Shown: in pieces, positions 27,095 through 35,874 of the stretch
How the letters are laid out: every line of letters starts with the position of its first letter
Position numbering within the stretch: the first letter of the stretch is position 1
NCBI RefSeq assembly: GCF_900114135.1
Contig: NZ_FORY01000001.1
Location: 180,609-244,608 of the forward strand
Source: Celeribacter halophilus
Lineage (GTDB): Bacteria > Pseudomonadota > Alphaproteobacteria > Rhodobacterales > Rhodobacteraceae
Reading direction: 5' to 3'
DNA length: 64,000 nt
Position numbers and translations under genes: made by a program
Notes under the pieces: model-generated
The model's input: the letters and a program-made list of their open reading frames with translations, nothing else
The model's database searches: none
What the model was told of the DNA's origin: nothing

Positions 27095-28306
27095 TTACAC
27101 GCGTTCGATGATGGTGGCGGCACCCATGCCGGATGCGATGCACAGCGTGGCAAGACCCACGCCTTTGCCGGTGCGCTCCAACTCGTCAAGCACTGTCCCG
27201 ATGATCATCGCCCCCGTCGCGCCCAGCGGGTGGCCCATTGCGATAGCCCCGCCGTTGACGTTCACTTTGTTCTCGTCCACGTCAAAGGCCTGCATGAAGC
27301 GCATGACCACAGCGGCGAAGGCTTCGTTCACTTCGAACAGGTCGATGTCATTGATGGTCATGCCGTTGTCGGCGAGGATTTTCTGCGTGACCGGAACCGG
27401 ACCGGTGAGCATGATCGTCGGATCGGTGCCGATTTTCGCGGTGGCGCGAATACGGGCGCGGGGTTTGAGGCCCCATTTCTCCCCGAATTCCTTGTTGCCG
27501 ATCAGCACAGCCGCCGCCCCGTCCACGATGCCGGAGGAGTTGCCGGCGTGGTGGATGTGGTTGATCTTCTCAAGATGCGGATATTTCATCAACGCAACCT
27601 TGTCGAAGCCCGGCATGCTCTCGCCCATATCCTTGAAGGACGCCTTGAGATTGCCGAGTGCTTCAACCGTGGTGCCCGGACGCATGTATTCGTCGCGGTC
27701 CAGAATGGTCAGACCGTTCTGATCCGTGATCGGCACGATGGACTTGGCAAAGCGGTTGTCTTTCCACGCGGCTTCGGCGCGGTTTTGCGACTGGACGGCC
27801 AGCGCATCGGCTTCTTCGCGGGTGAACCCGTATTGAGTGGCGATGATGTCCGCGGAAATGCCCTGCGGCACGAAATAGGTTTTCATGGCCAGACTCGGGT
27901 CCACGGCAATCGCCGCTCCGTCAGAGCCCATCGGCACACGGCCCATCATTTCGACGCCACCGGCAATATAGCCCATGCCCGCGCCACCTTTGATCTGGTT
28001 GGCGGCAATGTTCACAGCTTCCATGCCGGATGCGCAAAAGCGGTTGATGGCGAGGCCGGGGATCGACTCGTCAAGGTCGGAGGCCAGAACGGCGGTCCGT
28101 GCAAGACAGCCGCCCTGTTCGCCCACCTGTGTGACATTGCCCCAGATCACGTCTTCGACCGCATGACCGTCAAGGCCGTTGCGCTCTTTGACCGCATTCA
28201 GAATTTTCGCAGACAGCGCGGCCGAGGTTACCTCATGCAGGCTCCCGTCCTTGCGCCCTTTGCCGCGCGGACTGCGCACGGCGTCATAAATATAGGCTTC
28301 AGTCAT
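27095..28306 (-). CDS. fadI: acetyl-CoA C-acyltransferase (thiolase)
   Basis: 403 aa. It catalyses the last, thiolytic, step of beta-oxidation. The acyl-accepting Cys lies in INRFCASGMEAV (near residue 90), the catalytic His in AMGHPLGATGA and the second Cys in LCIASGMG near the C-terminus; all are intact. The ATG at 28306 follows GAGGAGG. It is the first gene of the operon with the hydratase/dehydrogenase. A paralogous acetoacetyl-CoA thiolase role cannot be excluded, but the fad context favours long-chain use. Confidence 0.93.
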   Translation of the reverse strand: MTEAYIYDAVRSPRGKGRKDGSLHEVTSAALSAKILNAVKERNGLDGHAVEDVIWGNVTQVGEQGGCLARTAVLASDLDESIPGLAINRFCASGMEAVNIAANQIKGGAGMGYIAGGVEMMGRVPMGSDGAAIAVDPSLAMKTYFVPQGISADIIATQYGFTREEADALAVQSQNRAEAAWKDNRFAKSIVPITDQNGLTILDRDEYMRPGTTVEALGNLKASFKDMGESMPGFDKVALMKYPHLEKINHIHHAGNSSGIVDGAAAVLIGNKEFGEKWGLKPRARIRATAKIGTDPTIMLTGPVPVTQKILADNGMTINDIDLFEVNEAFAAVVMRFMQAFDVDENKVNVNGGAIAMGHPLGATGAMIIGTVLDELERTGKGVGLATLCIASGMGAATIIERV

Positions 28307-28359
28307 TCAATCCTCCTCAAGACCCGCTTCGGGCCCGTCCATAGTGCTAACTGTGTCCC

Positions 28360-28380
28360 ACCTGTAAAAGCGTCAAGTGA
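28360..28380 (-). promoter_or_regulatory. possible MerR-type promoter element before the thiolase operon
   Basis: On the minus strand ACTTGACGCTTTTACAGGT contains a consensus-like -35 (TTGACG) with an imperfect dyad, 54-74 bases before the thiolase start. MerR regulators of acyl-CoA genes (LiuR type) bind such TTGACG...TTTAC elements in long-spacer promoters. The -10 is not obvious. Confidence 0.3.
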
Positions 28381-28418
28381 GACAGTTTGAACCGCTGCCT
28401 GTCTGTCCCGTGTCCGGC

Positions 28419-28631
28419 TTAGCGTTTTCGCTGTGCCAGCTCCGAATTGAACAGTCGCAAACGGTGCGTCAGTTTTTCTTCGTCCGTGACGGAGTTGAAA
28501 TTCTCGAACAGGAAAGACAGCGCCTCTCCCTCGTCGAGTCCCGCCTCCCTCGCGAAACTTCTAAGTCGACGATACCCGTCTTCCGTCATGGAAACAGGAA
28601 AACGCCGCGTCATTCTGAACCGTTTGGGCAT
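28419..28631 (-). CDS. small basic protein, possibly ribbon-helix-helix-like
   Basis: 70 aa with a proper CGGAGC ribosome-binding site before the ATG at 28631. The N-terminus is very basic (MPKRFRMTRRFPVSMTEDGYRRL), followed by two predicted helices around residues 16-45 (GYRRLRSFAREAGLDEGEAL, then FLFENFNSV). A short basic beta strand followed by two helices is the ribbon-helix-helix plan, so DNA binding is plausible but not shown. It sits between the acyl-CoA dehydrogenase terminator and the thiolase operon on the same strand and may regulate it. Confidence 0.6.
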   Translation of the reverse strand: MPKRFRMTRRFPVSMTEDGYRRLRSFAREAGLDEGEALSFLFENFNSVTDEEKLTHRLRLFNSELAQRKR

Positions 28632-28665
28632 GGTTACGCTCCGTCATTTTGCCGCATGGGCGCAT

Positions 28666-28695
28666 AAAAAAGGCCCCCGCCAAGGGCAGGGGCCT
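28666..28695 (-). terminator. intrinsic terminator of the acyl-CoA dehydrogenase gene
   Basis: On the minus strand AGGCCCC-TGCCCTTGGCG-GGGGCCT is followed by TTTTTTAT. The inner bases TGCCCTTGGCG can extend the stem. It lies 23 bases after the stop codon. Confidence 0.9.
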
Positions 28696-28717
28696 CATGT
28701 CTCGGGTCGGGTCTAAC

Positions 28718-30490
28718 TTAGAACGCCTCGGCGGGCAAAGTCATCACCGGATCGGCTCCGGATTCGATGCGCTTCAAAAGCGTGCCGGTCATCGGCAGCT
28801 GGCGGGCCATGTAATACCGCGCGGTGGTGAGCTTGTTCTGGTGGAACTCGGGATCATCCGTGCCGTTCTCCAGTGCGGCCAGCGACACTTTCGCCATCCG
28901 TGCCCACATCAGGCCAAGGCAGACATAGCCGAACAGATGCATGAAGTCATACGATCCGGACAGCGCCGCATTCGGATTTTTCATGCCGTTTTGCATAAAG
29001 AACATGCCCGCGCTCTGGAGGTCTTTCGAGGCCGTTTTGAGCGGATCCACGAAGTCTGCCATATCGTCGTTGCTGTTTTCCTTGCAGAAACCTTTGACCA
29101 TATCGAAGAAGGCCATGACGTATTTGCCGCCGTCCAGCGCCAGTTTGCGGCCCACAAGGTCCAGCGCCTGCACGCCGTTCGCGCCTTCGTAGATCATGGC
29201 GATCCGTGCATCACGGGTGAACTGGGACATGCCCCATTCTTCGATATAACCGTGGCCGCCGTAGACCTGTTGTGCGTTGACTGTGGCCTCATAGCCTTTG
29301 TCGGTGAGAAAGCCCTTGAGGACCGGAGTCATCAGGGAGATCAGGCCGTCGGCTTCCTTATCGCCGGAGCGGTGCGCCTGATCGATCAGGTTTGCGCCCC
29401 AGAGCATGAAGGCGCGTGCGCCCTCGATAAAGCTCTTCTGGTCCATGAGGGTGCGGCGGATGTCCGGATGCACGATCAACGGATCGGCAGGCCCGTCAGG
29501 ATTGGCCGGTCCGGTCACTGCGCGCCCTTGCAGACGGTCTTTCGCATAGATCACGGCGTTTTGATAGGCGGCTTCGGCCTGTGCCAGCCCTTGCATGCCG
29601 ACGCCCAGACGGGCCTCGTTCATCATGGTGAACATGGCACGCATACCTTTGTGCATTTCGCCCAAGAGATAGCCGTTGGCTTCGTCATAATTCATCACGC
29701 AGGTGGAGTTGCCGTGGATGCCCATTTTCTCTTCGATGGAGCCGACCGAGACGCCATTGCTGGACCCCACGCTACCGTCTGCGTTCACATTGAACTTCGG
29801 CACAATGAAAAGCGAGACGCCTTTGATGCCTTCTGGCCCGCCGGGGATTTTCGCCAGAACCAGATGGATCACGTTTTCGGACATGTCGTGGTCACCGGCA
29901 GAGATGAAGATTTTCTGTCCCGTGATCTTGTATGACCCGTCGTCTTGTGGCTCGGCCTTGGTGCGCATGAGACCCAGATCGGTGCCGCAATGCGGCTCCG
30001 TCAGGTTCATCGTGCCGGTCCATTCACAGGAGGTCATTTTCGGCAGATAGGTGGCTTTTTGCTCTTCTGTGCCATGCACAAGGATCGCCGATGCGGCCCC
30101 GTGGGTGAGGCCCTGATACATGGTGAAGGCCTGGTTGGCGGCAGAGAAAAGCTCGCCCACGGCGGTGCTCATAAGATAGGGGAGGCCCTGACCGCCATAT
30201 TCTTCCGGCAGGTCAAGCCCCGGCCAGCCGCCTTCTTTCACTTGCTCGAACGCTTCTTTGAAGCCGGTCGGTGTGGTGATGACGCCGTTTTCAAAGGTGC
30301 AGCCTTCCTGATCGCCAACGGTGTTCAGCGGCGCAATCACATCAGAGGCCAGTTGTCCGGCAGCGTCGAGAATGGCTTCGGTAAATTCCGGCTCAAGATC
30401 CGAATATCCCGGAATGTCGGAGCCGGAAATGTTCAGCACCTCGTGCAGCACATATTGAATGTCTTTCGTCGGAGCGGTGTAGCTCGGCAT
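28718..30490 (-). CDS. long-form acyl-CoA dehydrogenase (DmdC/FadE-like)
   Basis: 590 aa, with the extended N-terminus and C-terminal domain typical of the group that includes 3-methylmercaptopropionyl-CoA dehydrogenase (DmdC). FAD-binding motifs are [14 protein letters not shown] near 158 and FISAGDHD near 195. The catalytic Glu is in [19 protein letters not shown] near 435. It introduces the alpha-beta double bond into acyl-CoA. Placement beside fad genes and MerR regulators fits general beta-oxidation; a DMSP-degradation role is possible in this order but no dmdB or dmdD is seen here. It starts 41 bases after the upstream MerR gene, probably one transcript. Confidence 0.9.
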   Translation of the reverse strand: MPSYTAPTKDIQYVLHEVLNISGSDIPGYSDLEPEFTEAILDAAGQLASDVIAPLNTVGDQEGCTFENGVITTPTGFKEAFEQVKEGGWPGLDLPEEYGGQGLPYLMSTAVGELFSAANQAFTMYQGLTHGAASAILVHGTEEQKATYLPKMTSCEWTGTMNLTEPHCGTDLGLMRTKAEPQDDGSYKITGQKIFISAGDHDMSENVIHLVLAKIPGGPEGIKGVSLFIVPKFNVNADGSVGSSNGVSVGSIEEKMGIHGNSTCVMNYDEANGYLLGEMHKGMRAMFTMMNEARLGVGMQGLAQAEAAYQNAVIYAKDRLQGRAVTGPANPDGPADPLIVHPDIRRTLMDQKSFIEGARAFMLWGANLIDQAHRSGDKEADGLISLMTPVLKGFLTDKGYEATVNAQQVYGGHGYIEEWGMSQFTRDARIAMIYEGANGVQALDLVGRKLALDGGKYVMAFFDMVKGFCKENSNDDMADFVDPLKTASKDLQSAGMFFMQNGMKNPNAALSGSYDFMHLFGYVCLGLMWARMAKVSLAALENGTDDPEFHQNKLTTARYYMARQLPMTGTLLKRIESGADPVMTLPAEAF

Positions 30491-30531
30491 GGCGTGTCTC
30501 CCTTTCGTTCAGCGCACGAGGAGACCTTTCG

Positions 30532-30921
30532 TCACCCGTCGCGTTTCAATCCCTCGATTCGCCTTTCGACAAATCCGATTTCATCCTCCAGTTCGGTCAT
30601 GAGCTCTGTCAGCGCCTGTTTTTGCGCCTCCATCTCCGCGAGCTTCACATGATACGCTTTCAACGTGTTGCGCATCTGTGCCTCTCCGCCGTCTTCCTCC
30701 GAGTAGAGATTCAGCAACTGCCGGATCTCTTCCAGAGAGAAGCCAAATTTTTTGCCGCGCAGGATCAGGATCAAACGTGCCCTGTCCCGTTTGGTGAACA
30801 GCCGCTTCTGACCCTCGCGGATCGGGAACAGCAGTTCCTTGGCTTCGTAAAAGCGCAATGTGCGGGGCGTTACATTGAACGCGTCACACATCTCGCGGAT
30901 TGTCATAACCTCTTTCGTCAC
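30532..30921 (-). CDS. MerR-family transcriptional regulator (first paralogue)
   Basis: 129 aa. Residues 6-75 form the winged-helix MerR domain (TIREMCDAFNVTPRTLRFYEAKELL, then RARLILILRGKKFGFSLEEIRQLL); residues 80-122 are a coiled coil for dimerisation. No metal-binding Cys is present, so it is not a metal sensor; the type matches LiuR-like regulators of acyl-CoA catabolism. The GTG start at 30921 is chosen because it gives the same N-terminal length as the neighbouring paralogue; an ATG at 30906 is the alternative. Upstream of and probably co-transcribed with the acyl-CoA dehydrogenase. Confidence 0.9.
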   Translation of the reverse strand: MTKEVMTIREMCDAFNVTPRTLRFYEAKELLFPIREGQKRLFTKRDRARLILILRGKKFGFSLEEIRQLLNLYSEEDGGEAQMRNTLKAYHVKLAEMEAQKQALTELMTELEDEIGFVERRIEGLKRDG

Positions 30922-31312
30922 GTCGGCGTGCTCCGGTCTCGTCGCTTGGGGTGATCCGGTTGCCCGGAAGTGGTGCCCCTTTTTGCGGCGCGAAGCTTTG
31001 CCTTCGCACCACTCTAATCTTATCTGGGAGGCCTCTTTAATCGAAACGTGGCGTCACTTCGTCATGACGTTTGTGGCGCTAGGGGCCTTCTGGACGATCT
31101 TGAAAATATTCTTTCGCAAAGGGCATTGCAAACGATTTGGTAAAAGTCGTTAAAATTGCATGTGTTTCTGCTGTTTATAGGCATTAAAGCGCTTTGGTTT
31201 TTACGACAAAAAGTGCGCATAATGGTGCGAACTTCGCGGACGTCTGAGTCGTAAACTGGCTTTGTTGTCGGGCATCCGACCTGAGGAACGTAACGTCGCA
31301 AACCTGCGCCGC
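30922..31312. other. 391-base intergenic region between MerR paralogues, with a long hairpin
   Basis: It contains a nested inverted repeat: AGTGGTGC (30969-30976) pairs with GCACCACT (31006-31013) around an inner GCGAAG-CTTTGC-CTTCGC stem. It also contains the perfect palindrome CGTCATGACG at 31060-31069. These may be an operator or the 3' end of the upstream MerR transcript. No credible ORF is present. Confidence 0.4.
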
Positions 31313-31684
31313 TTAGGATTTGACGTTCTTGGCCGTCTCCGCGCGCAACTCCTTGAGTTCCGCAATCGCCTGTTCCAACTCGCGTTTCTGTTCTTCGAGA
31401 GCTGTGAGCTGACGGTCTGCCAGTTCGAGAAAAGCTTGCGATTGAGCCGCGGTGCCCTCTTTCTCGTAGATCAAAAGCCACTGGCGGATTTCTTCCAGAG
31501 AAAACCCGTATTTACGCCCGCGCAGGATGAGCTTCATCCGTGCCACTTCGCGGGGCGTGTAAAAGCGGGACCGGCCTTCCTTCTCGGGGGCCAGAAGTTC
31601 GATATATTCGTAATACCGCAGGGTGCGTGGAGTCACATCGAACTCCGAACACATTTCTTTGAACGTGAGACGTTGGTCTGACAT
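31313..31684 (-). CDS. MerR-family transcriptional regulator (second paralogue)
   Basis: 123 aa from the ATG at 31684 (GGGAGGGAG upstream). The layout is the same as the first paralogue: a MerR helix-turn-helix at 6-70 (TFKEMCSEFDVTPRTLRYYEYIELL, RMKLILRGRKYGFSLEEIRQWL), then a coiled coil rich in Glu, Leu and Gln. No effector-binding domain is present. About half the DNA-binding residues match the paralogue at 30532-30921, pointing to duplication. It is likely to control beta-oxidation or the divergent thioesterase operon. Confidence 0.9.
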   Translation of the reverse strand: MSDQRLTFKEMCSEFDVTPRTLRYYEYIELLAPEKEGRSRFYTPREVARMKLILRGRKYGFSLEEIRQWLLIYEKEGTAAQSQAFLELADRQLTALEEQKRELEQAIAELKELRAETAKNVKS

Positions 31685-31958
31685 GGTTTCTCCCTCCCTC
31701 ACGTCGCATCTAAACCGCTCGGTTCAGTTTCGCAACCTAAATCCGTTCTTCTCATTGACCATAGCCACGGCTGCGGGCGGGGTTCAAGGTGATGTTGCGT
31801 CGCGGGTCGCTTTGGAATTGTGCCGCATTTCGTGGCGTCATCGCTGCTTCTGCCTGCCCCCTCGTGCATAATTTGTCCTTGCAGGATCGGCGCCAAGTCA
31901 CATTATATCAGAGCCTTGATGCAAAGCGCCCGAGACGCCAGACAGGAAAGCCCGATTT

Positions 31959-32387
31959 ATGCAAGCGGATCGCACGAAAATCGCCAGACAGTTTATCGAA
32001 GGCCTGCCGCATTGTAATGCGCTCGGCATGTCTCTGAGTTCTATCGGAGAGGGCGAGGCGGAGATTCTCATGCCCTACGCGGAAAAGCTGATCGGTGATC
32101 CGGAGACCGGCGTCATTCATGGCGGTGCCGTGTCGGCGCTGATGGATACCTGCGCGGGGGCGGCGGTGATGAGCCATCCCGAAGCGGGTCTTGCCACGGC
32201 CACGCTGGATCTCAGGATTGATTACATGCGCGCGGCCAAGCCCGGAGCGACGGTCACAGCCCATGCGATTTGTTATCATATGACGCGGTCCGTCGCTTTT
32301 GTGCGGGTCTCTGCGACAGACGGAACCTCCGATGTCCCCGTGGCGGCGGCGACCGGAGCCTTTACTGTGGAAAGGGGCAAATCATGA
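31959..32387 (+). CDS. PaaI-type hotdog thioesterase
   Basis: 142 aa. A single hotdog domain contains the signature VIHGGAVSALMDTCAGAAVM (about 47-66) with the catalytic-type Asp in LMDT. It hydrolyses acyl- or aryl-CoA esters; substrate unknown. The ATG at 31959 is divergent from the second MerR gene. Its stop overlaps the ATG of a second thioesterase (ATGA), so the pair may form mixed oligomers. Confidence 0.88.
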   Translation: MQADRTKIARQFIEGLPHCNALGMSLSSIGEGEAEILMPYAEKLIGDPETGVIHGGAVSALMDTCAGAAVMSHPEAGLATATLDLRIDYMRAAKPGATVTAHAICYHMTRSVAFVRVSATDGTSDVPVAAATGAFTVERGKS

Positions 32388-32884
32388 GCCGACCCAAGCC
32401 CGAACCCGTTCAGGTGGTCAAGGAACGCCGCGATGCTGCGTTGGCCGCTTTGGTGGCGCGTGTGCCCTATGTGGCCTTCATGGGGTTTCAGTTTGAACGG
32501 CGCGGCGACGAGCTGACGGCGCTGATGCCCTATCGTCCCGATCTGATCGGCAATCCGTCGCTGCCCGCGTTGCATGGCGGGGCGCTGGCCGCCTTTCTGG
32601 AAGTCACGGCGCTGATCTCTCTGAGCTGGTCGATGGTCTGGCCGAAGATCGAGGCCGGAAACACGGTTGATGTGCTGCCGGCATTTCCGAAAACCATTGA
32701 TCTGACCGTGGACTATCTGCGCTCTGGTCTGCCACGGGACGCCTATGCCCGCGCCGAGATTACCCGCGCCGGACGCCGTTATGCCTCCGTGCAGGTCGAA
32801 GCATGGCAGGACAACCGCGCCCGTCCGACTGTGCAGGCCATCGGACATTTTCTGATGCCGGAAAGATCCGTCACAGATGGTTGA
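32384..32884 (+). CDS. second hotdog thioesterase, overlapped with the first
   Basis: 166 aa from the ATG at 32384. The hotdog core carries ALHGGALAAFLEVTALISL (about 62-80), in which the usual acidic residue is Glu instead of Asp. There is a longer basic N-terminal tail than in its neighbour. The four-base overlap upstream and eight-base overlap with the MATE gene downstream indicate a tightly coupled three-gene operon. The function is probably acyl-CoA hydrolysis, perhaps together with the first thioesterase. Confidence 0.85.
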   Translation: MSRPKPEPVQVVKERRDAALAALVARVPYVAFMGFQFERRGDELTALMPYRPDLIGNPSLPALHGGALAAFLEVTALISLSWSMVWPKIEAGNTVDVLPAFPKTIDLTVDYLRSGLPRDAYARAEITRAGRRYASVQVEAWQDNRARPTVQAIGHFLMPERSVTDG

Positions 32885-34193
32885 ACCGATCGCGTTGACC
32901 CATCGACGGGTTCTTAAAATCGCGGTGCCGATTGTTTTGTCCAATGCCACTGTGCCCATTCTGGGGGCAGTCGATACCGGTGTTGTCGGGCAGTTGGGAG
33001 AAGCCGCGCCCATCGGAGCAGTCGGGATCGGCGCAGTCATGCTGGCTTCGCTCTACTGGGTTTTCGGCTTTTTGCGGATGGGCACCACGGGGCTTGTCTC
33101 TCAGGCGCGTGGCGCAGGAAATGCGGGAGAGGTGGCGGCACTTTTGACCCGTGCGCTGATGATCGGCGTATTGGGTGGCGGGCTGTTGATCCTGTTTCAA
33201 ATTCCGGTTCTGTGGGCTGCGTTTCAGGTGTCGCCAGCCTCGCCCGATGTCGAAAGCCTCGCACGCAGCTATATCGGCATCCGCATCTGGTCCGCACCGT
33301 TCAACATCGCGCTCTTTGGTCTGACCGGCTGGCTTATTGCCCAAGAACGGACCAAGGCGGTTCTGTTACTACAACTCTGGATGAACGGATTGAACATCCT
33401 TTTGGACTTCTGGTTCGTGCTGGGACTTGGTTGGGGCGTTGAAGGTGTCGCGATTGCGACGGTTCTGGCCGAGGTGACGGGGGCGAGTTTCGGGCTGTGG
33501 CTCTGCCGCGATGCGTTCAATACGCCGCTTTGGCGTGACTGGGTGCAAGTGTTTGATGCGGCCCGTCTGCTTCATATGCTCAAGGTCAACACGGACATCC
33601 TGATCCGTTCGGTTCTGCTTCTGGCAATCATGGTGAGCTTTACCTTTTTCGGGGCAGGTTTTGGCGATTTGACGTTGGCCTCGAACCAGATCCTGATGCA
33701 GTTCATCGAGATCACCGCCTATGCGCTCGACGGGTTTGCCTTTGCCGCCGAGGCCATCGTGGGGCTTGCGATGGGGGCGGGGTCCCGAACGTCGCTGCGC
33801 CGTGGTGCGATGCTTGCGTCCTTTTGGGGGCTGATCGTGTCGGGATTGCTGGCGTTGGGGTTCGCGGTCTTTGGCGGCGCGATCATTGACGCCATGACCA
33901 CCGCGCCGGATGTGCGCACCGAAGCGCGGAGGTTTCTGCCGTGGATGGTCGCCGCTCCGCTTTTGGGGCTTGCGGCATGGATGCTCGACGGTGTTTTTAT
34001 CGGAGCGACGCGCACCCGCGACATGCGCAATATGATGGTGCTGTCCCTTGTGGTCTATCTGGTGGCCGTGACGCTTTTGATCCCGCTCTGGGGCAATCAC
34101 GGGCTCTGGGCCGCATTGATTATCAGCTACATCGCACGCGGTGTGACTTTGATGTGGAAATATCCGGGTTTGGAACGTGACGCGGCGGGATAA
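32877..34193 (+). CDS. MATE-family efflux transporter
   Basis: 438 aa with about 12 membrane helices in two six-helix bundles, the MATE layout (DinF-like branch). The N-terminal segment ALTHRRVLKIAVPIVLSNAT and VDTGVVGQLG near residue 34 are typical. It exports cationic or hydrophobic compounds using a Na+ or H+ gradient; the substrate is unknown. Its start overlaps the upstream thioesterase, and its TAA stop lies in the loop of a perfect hairpin. Confidence 0.92.
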   Translation: MVEPIALTHRRVLKIAVPIVLSNATVPILGAVDTGVVGQLGEAAPIGAVGIGAVMLASLYWVFGFLRMGTTGLVSQARGAGNAGEVAALLTRALMIGVLGGGLLILFQIPVLWAAFQVSPASPDVESLARSYIGIRIWSAPFNIALFGLTGWLIAQERTKAVLLLQLWMNGLNILLDFWFVLGLGWGVEGVAIATVLAEVTGASFGLWLCRDAFNTPLWRDWVQVFDAARLLHMLKVNTDILIRSVLLLAIMVSFTFFGAGFGDLTLASNQILMQFIEITAYALDGFAFAAEAIVGLAMGAGSRTSLRRGAMLASFWGLIVSGLLALGFAVFGGAIIDAMTTAPDVRTEARRFLPWMVAAPLLGLAAWMLDGVFIGATRTRDMRNMMVLSLVVYLVAVTLLIPLWGNHGLWAALIISYIARGVTLMWKYPGLERDAAG

Positions 34194-34202
34194 TCCCGCC
34201 GC
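34182..34202 (+). terminator. hairpin with stop codon in its loop
   Basis: GCGGCGGGA-TAA-TCCCGCCGC is a perfect nine-base stem whose three-base loop is the stop codon of the MATE gene. The U-tract is weak (TGTTCGCGTCTTTT), so it may act as a terminator or protect the 3' end. Confidence 0.6.
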
Positions 34203-34256
34203 TGTTCGCGTCTTTTCACGCGTTACCTCAAAGAATTGATGCGCAAGAGATGTGGC

Positions 34257-35330
34257 TCAAAGCCAGTCGCTGCGTAGGGTTCCTACCGCTTCGGAGACCG
34301 TCTCGAACCCGTCTTTCGCCAACAGGTCTTCGAGACCATGGGCAATGCGCGGGGCAAGGGAAAGCCCCTGATAGACCATCGCTGAATAGAGTTGCACCAG
34401 CGAGGCTCCGGCGCGGATTTTCGTGTAGGCATCCAACGGCGAGGCAATGCCGCCAACGCCGATCAAGGGCACGTCCTCGCCCAGTTCGCGCGACAGGATG
34501 GCCAGCACGCGCGTGGACTTTTCGAACAAAGGACGGCCCGAAAGACCGCCAGCCTCTGATTTTTCTGCAGATTTCAAACCATCTCGCGACAGGGTGGTGT
34601 TGGTGGCGATCACCCCGTCAATGCCGGATTTACGGGCCACTTCGGCAATCTCCGAGAGTTCCGTGGTGTCCAGATCAGGTGCGATTTTCAGGAGAACAGG
34701 CACAGCCTGTTTCAACCCTTTGCGCGCGTCCAGCACACCGGCAAGCAGGGCTTCGAGGGCTTCGGGGCCTTGCAGGTCGCGAAGTTTTTCGGTGTTGGGG
34801 CTGGAGACGTTGACCGTCGCGAAGTCAATGAAATTCCCGCAATGGGCCAGCACTTTGGCAAAGTCGGCGGCGCGATCATAGCTATCTTTGTTGGCACCAA
34901 GGTTGAGGCCGACCGGAATCTCCACCTTGCGATTCGAATGGCGGCAGCGCGCCAGCCGGTTGGCGATGACTTCCATCCCGTCGTTGTTAAAGCCGAACCG
35001 GTTGATCACGGCTTGATCTTCGGTGAGCCGGAATAGGCGCGGTTTCGGGTTGCCCGGCTGCGGACGCGGCGTGGCGGCCCCCAGTTCGAGAAAACCGAAG
35101 CCCGCGCGGGACAGTTGCGGAATGGCTTCGGCGTTTTTGTCATAGCCTGCGGCCAGACCCACGGGATTCGGCAATTCCATCCCCGCAAATGTGGTTTTCA
35201 GGCGCGCTGAGGTGACAGGACCGGGCAGCGGGGCCAGCCCCGCACGCAGGGCGGCAATCGACAGCTTGTGGGATTTCTCCGGATCAAAGCTGCGCAGGAC
35301 CATCATGCCGAACTGTTCAAAAAGGGTCAT
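34257..35330 (-). CDS. pyrD: dihydroorotate dehydrogenase (quinone)
   Basis: 357 aa from the ATG at 35330 (AGGAG six bases upstream); a longer frame to 35378 overlaps the neighbouring gene and lacks support. Class 2 enzyme: an N-terminal amphipathic helix (residues 1-40) for membrane and quinone contact, then the FMN barrel. NVSSPNT supplies the class 2 catalytic Ser, and GVGGIAS the phosphate loop. It oxidises dihydroorotate in pyrimidine synthesis at the inner membrane. It follows the DUF952 gene by ten bases and is probably co-transcribed with it. Confidence 0.95.
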   Translation of the reverse strand: MTLFEQFGMMVLRSFDPEKSHKLSIAALRAGLAPLPGPVTSARLKTTFAGMELPNPVGLAAGYDKNAEAIPQLSRAGFGFLELGAATPRPQPGNPKPRLFRLTEDQAVINRFGFNNDGMEVIANRLARCRHSNRKVEIPVGLNLGANKDSYDRAADFAKVLAHCGNFIDFATVNVSSPNTEKLRDLQGPEALEALLAGVLDARKGLKQAVPVLLKIAPDLDTTELSEIAEVARKSGIDGVIATNTTLSRDGLKSAEKSEAGGLSGRPLFEKSTRVLAILSRELGEDVPLIGVGGIASPLDAYTKIRAGASLVQLYSAMVYQGLSLAPRIAHGLEDLLAKDGFETVSEAVGTLRSDWL

Positions 35331-35340
35331 GTGCGGCTCC

Positions 35341-35676
35341 TCAGGCAAGGTCGGGGAAGATGTGGCCGTCGGGGCCAAGGGGCAGGGGCTTGGCCCAGAG
35401 AATATCCGCCATGCTCAGAGCGCGATAGAGATGCGGAAACAAAGAGCCGCCGCGTGCAGGTTCCCATTTGAGATGGGGGGCAAGCGTGTCGCTCTCCAGC
35501 GCCAGAAGATGCAGGTTGTCTTCATCCGCAAACCACTTGGCGGCGGTGTCCCTGACCTGTGCGGCGGTGGAGAAATGGATATAGCCATCGGCGAGATCCA
35601 CAGGTGCGCCTCGGGTCTCTCCGGCTGTTTGCATGGCCGCCCATTCGGGGGCGCGGAAAATTTTGTAAATCAGCAT
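35341..35676 (-). CDS. DUF952 family protein
   Basis: 111 aa from the ATG at 35676; the upstream in-frame extension is not conserved-looking. Short single-domain protein with YKIFRAPEW at the start, [19 protein letters not shown] near 30-48 and a C-terminal [10 protein letters not shown], matching DUF952. The fold resembles ADP-ribosyltransferase-like small domains, but no activity is known. Located directly upstream of pyrD on the same strand. Confidence 0.85.
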   Translation of the reverse strand: MLIYKIFRAPEWAAMQTAGETRGAPVDLADGYIHFSTAAQVRDTAAKWFADEDNLHLLALESDTLAPHLKWEPARGGSLFPHLYRALSMADILWAKPLPLGPDGHIFPDLA

Positions 35677-35874
35677 GGGTTCCAGATGCCAGTGCGCGCG
35701 CGCGTGGTCAATGAGACTCTGTGTCCATTCTCGCGTATCATGGCTAGTGTTGCCTGCGATTGCGGCGCTACACATTCGTCACATGGCGAATGTAAATGAA
35801 ATGTCGCGTAGGCTTTGACTCTTTGATCAACTTTGGTCAGGCTGGAATTTATCAAGATTAACAGGGGGCAAGAT

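Noticed and set aside
24975-27722. 915-codon plus-strand open frame
   Set aside because: It is antisense to the hydratase/dehydrogenase and thiolase genes. Its His/Asp/Gly/Val-rich composition is what high-GC codon bias on the opposite strand yields, and no domain is visible.
28718-30490. Naming the acyl-CoA dehydrogenase dmdC
   Set aside because: The long-form family includes general FadE-like members, and no other DMSP demethylation gene is near.
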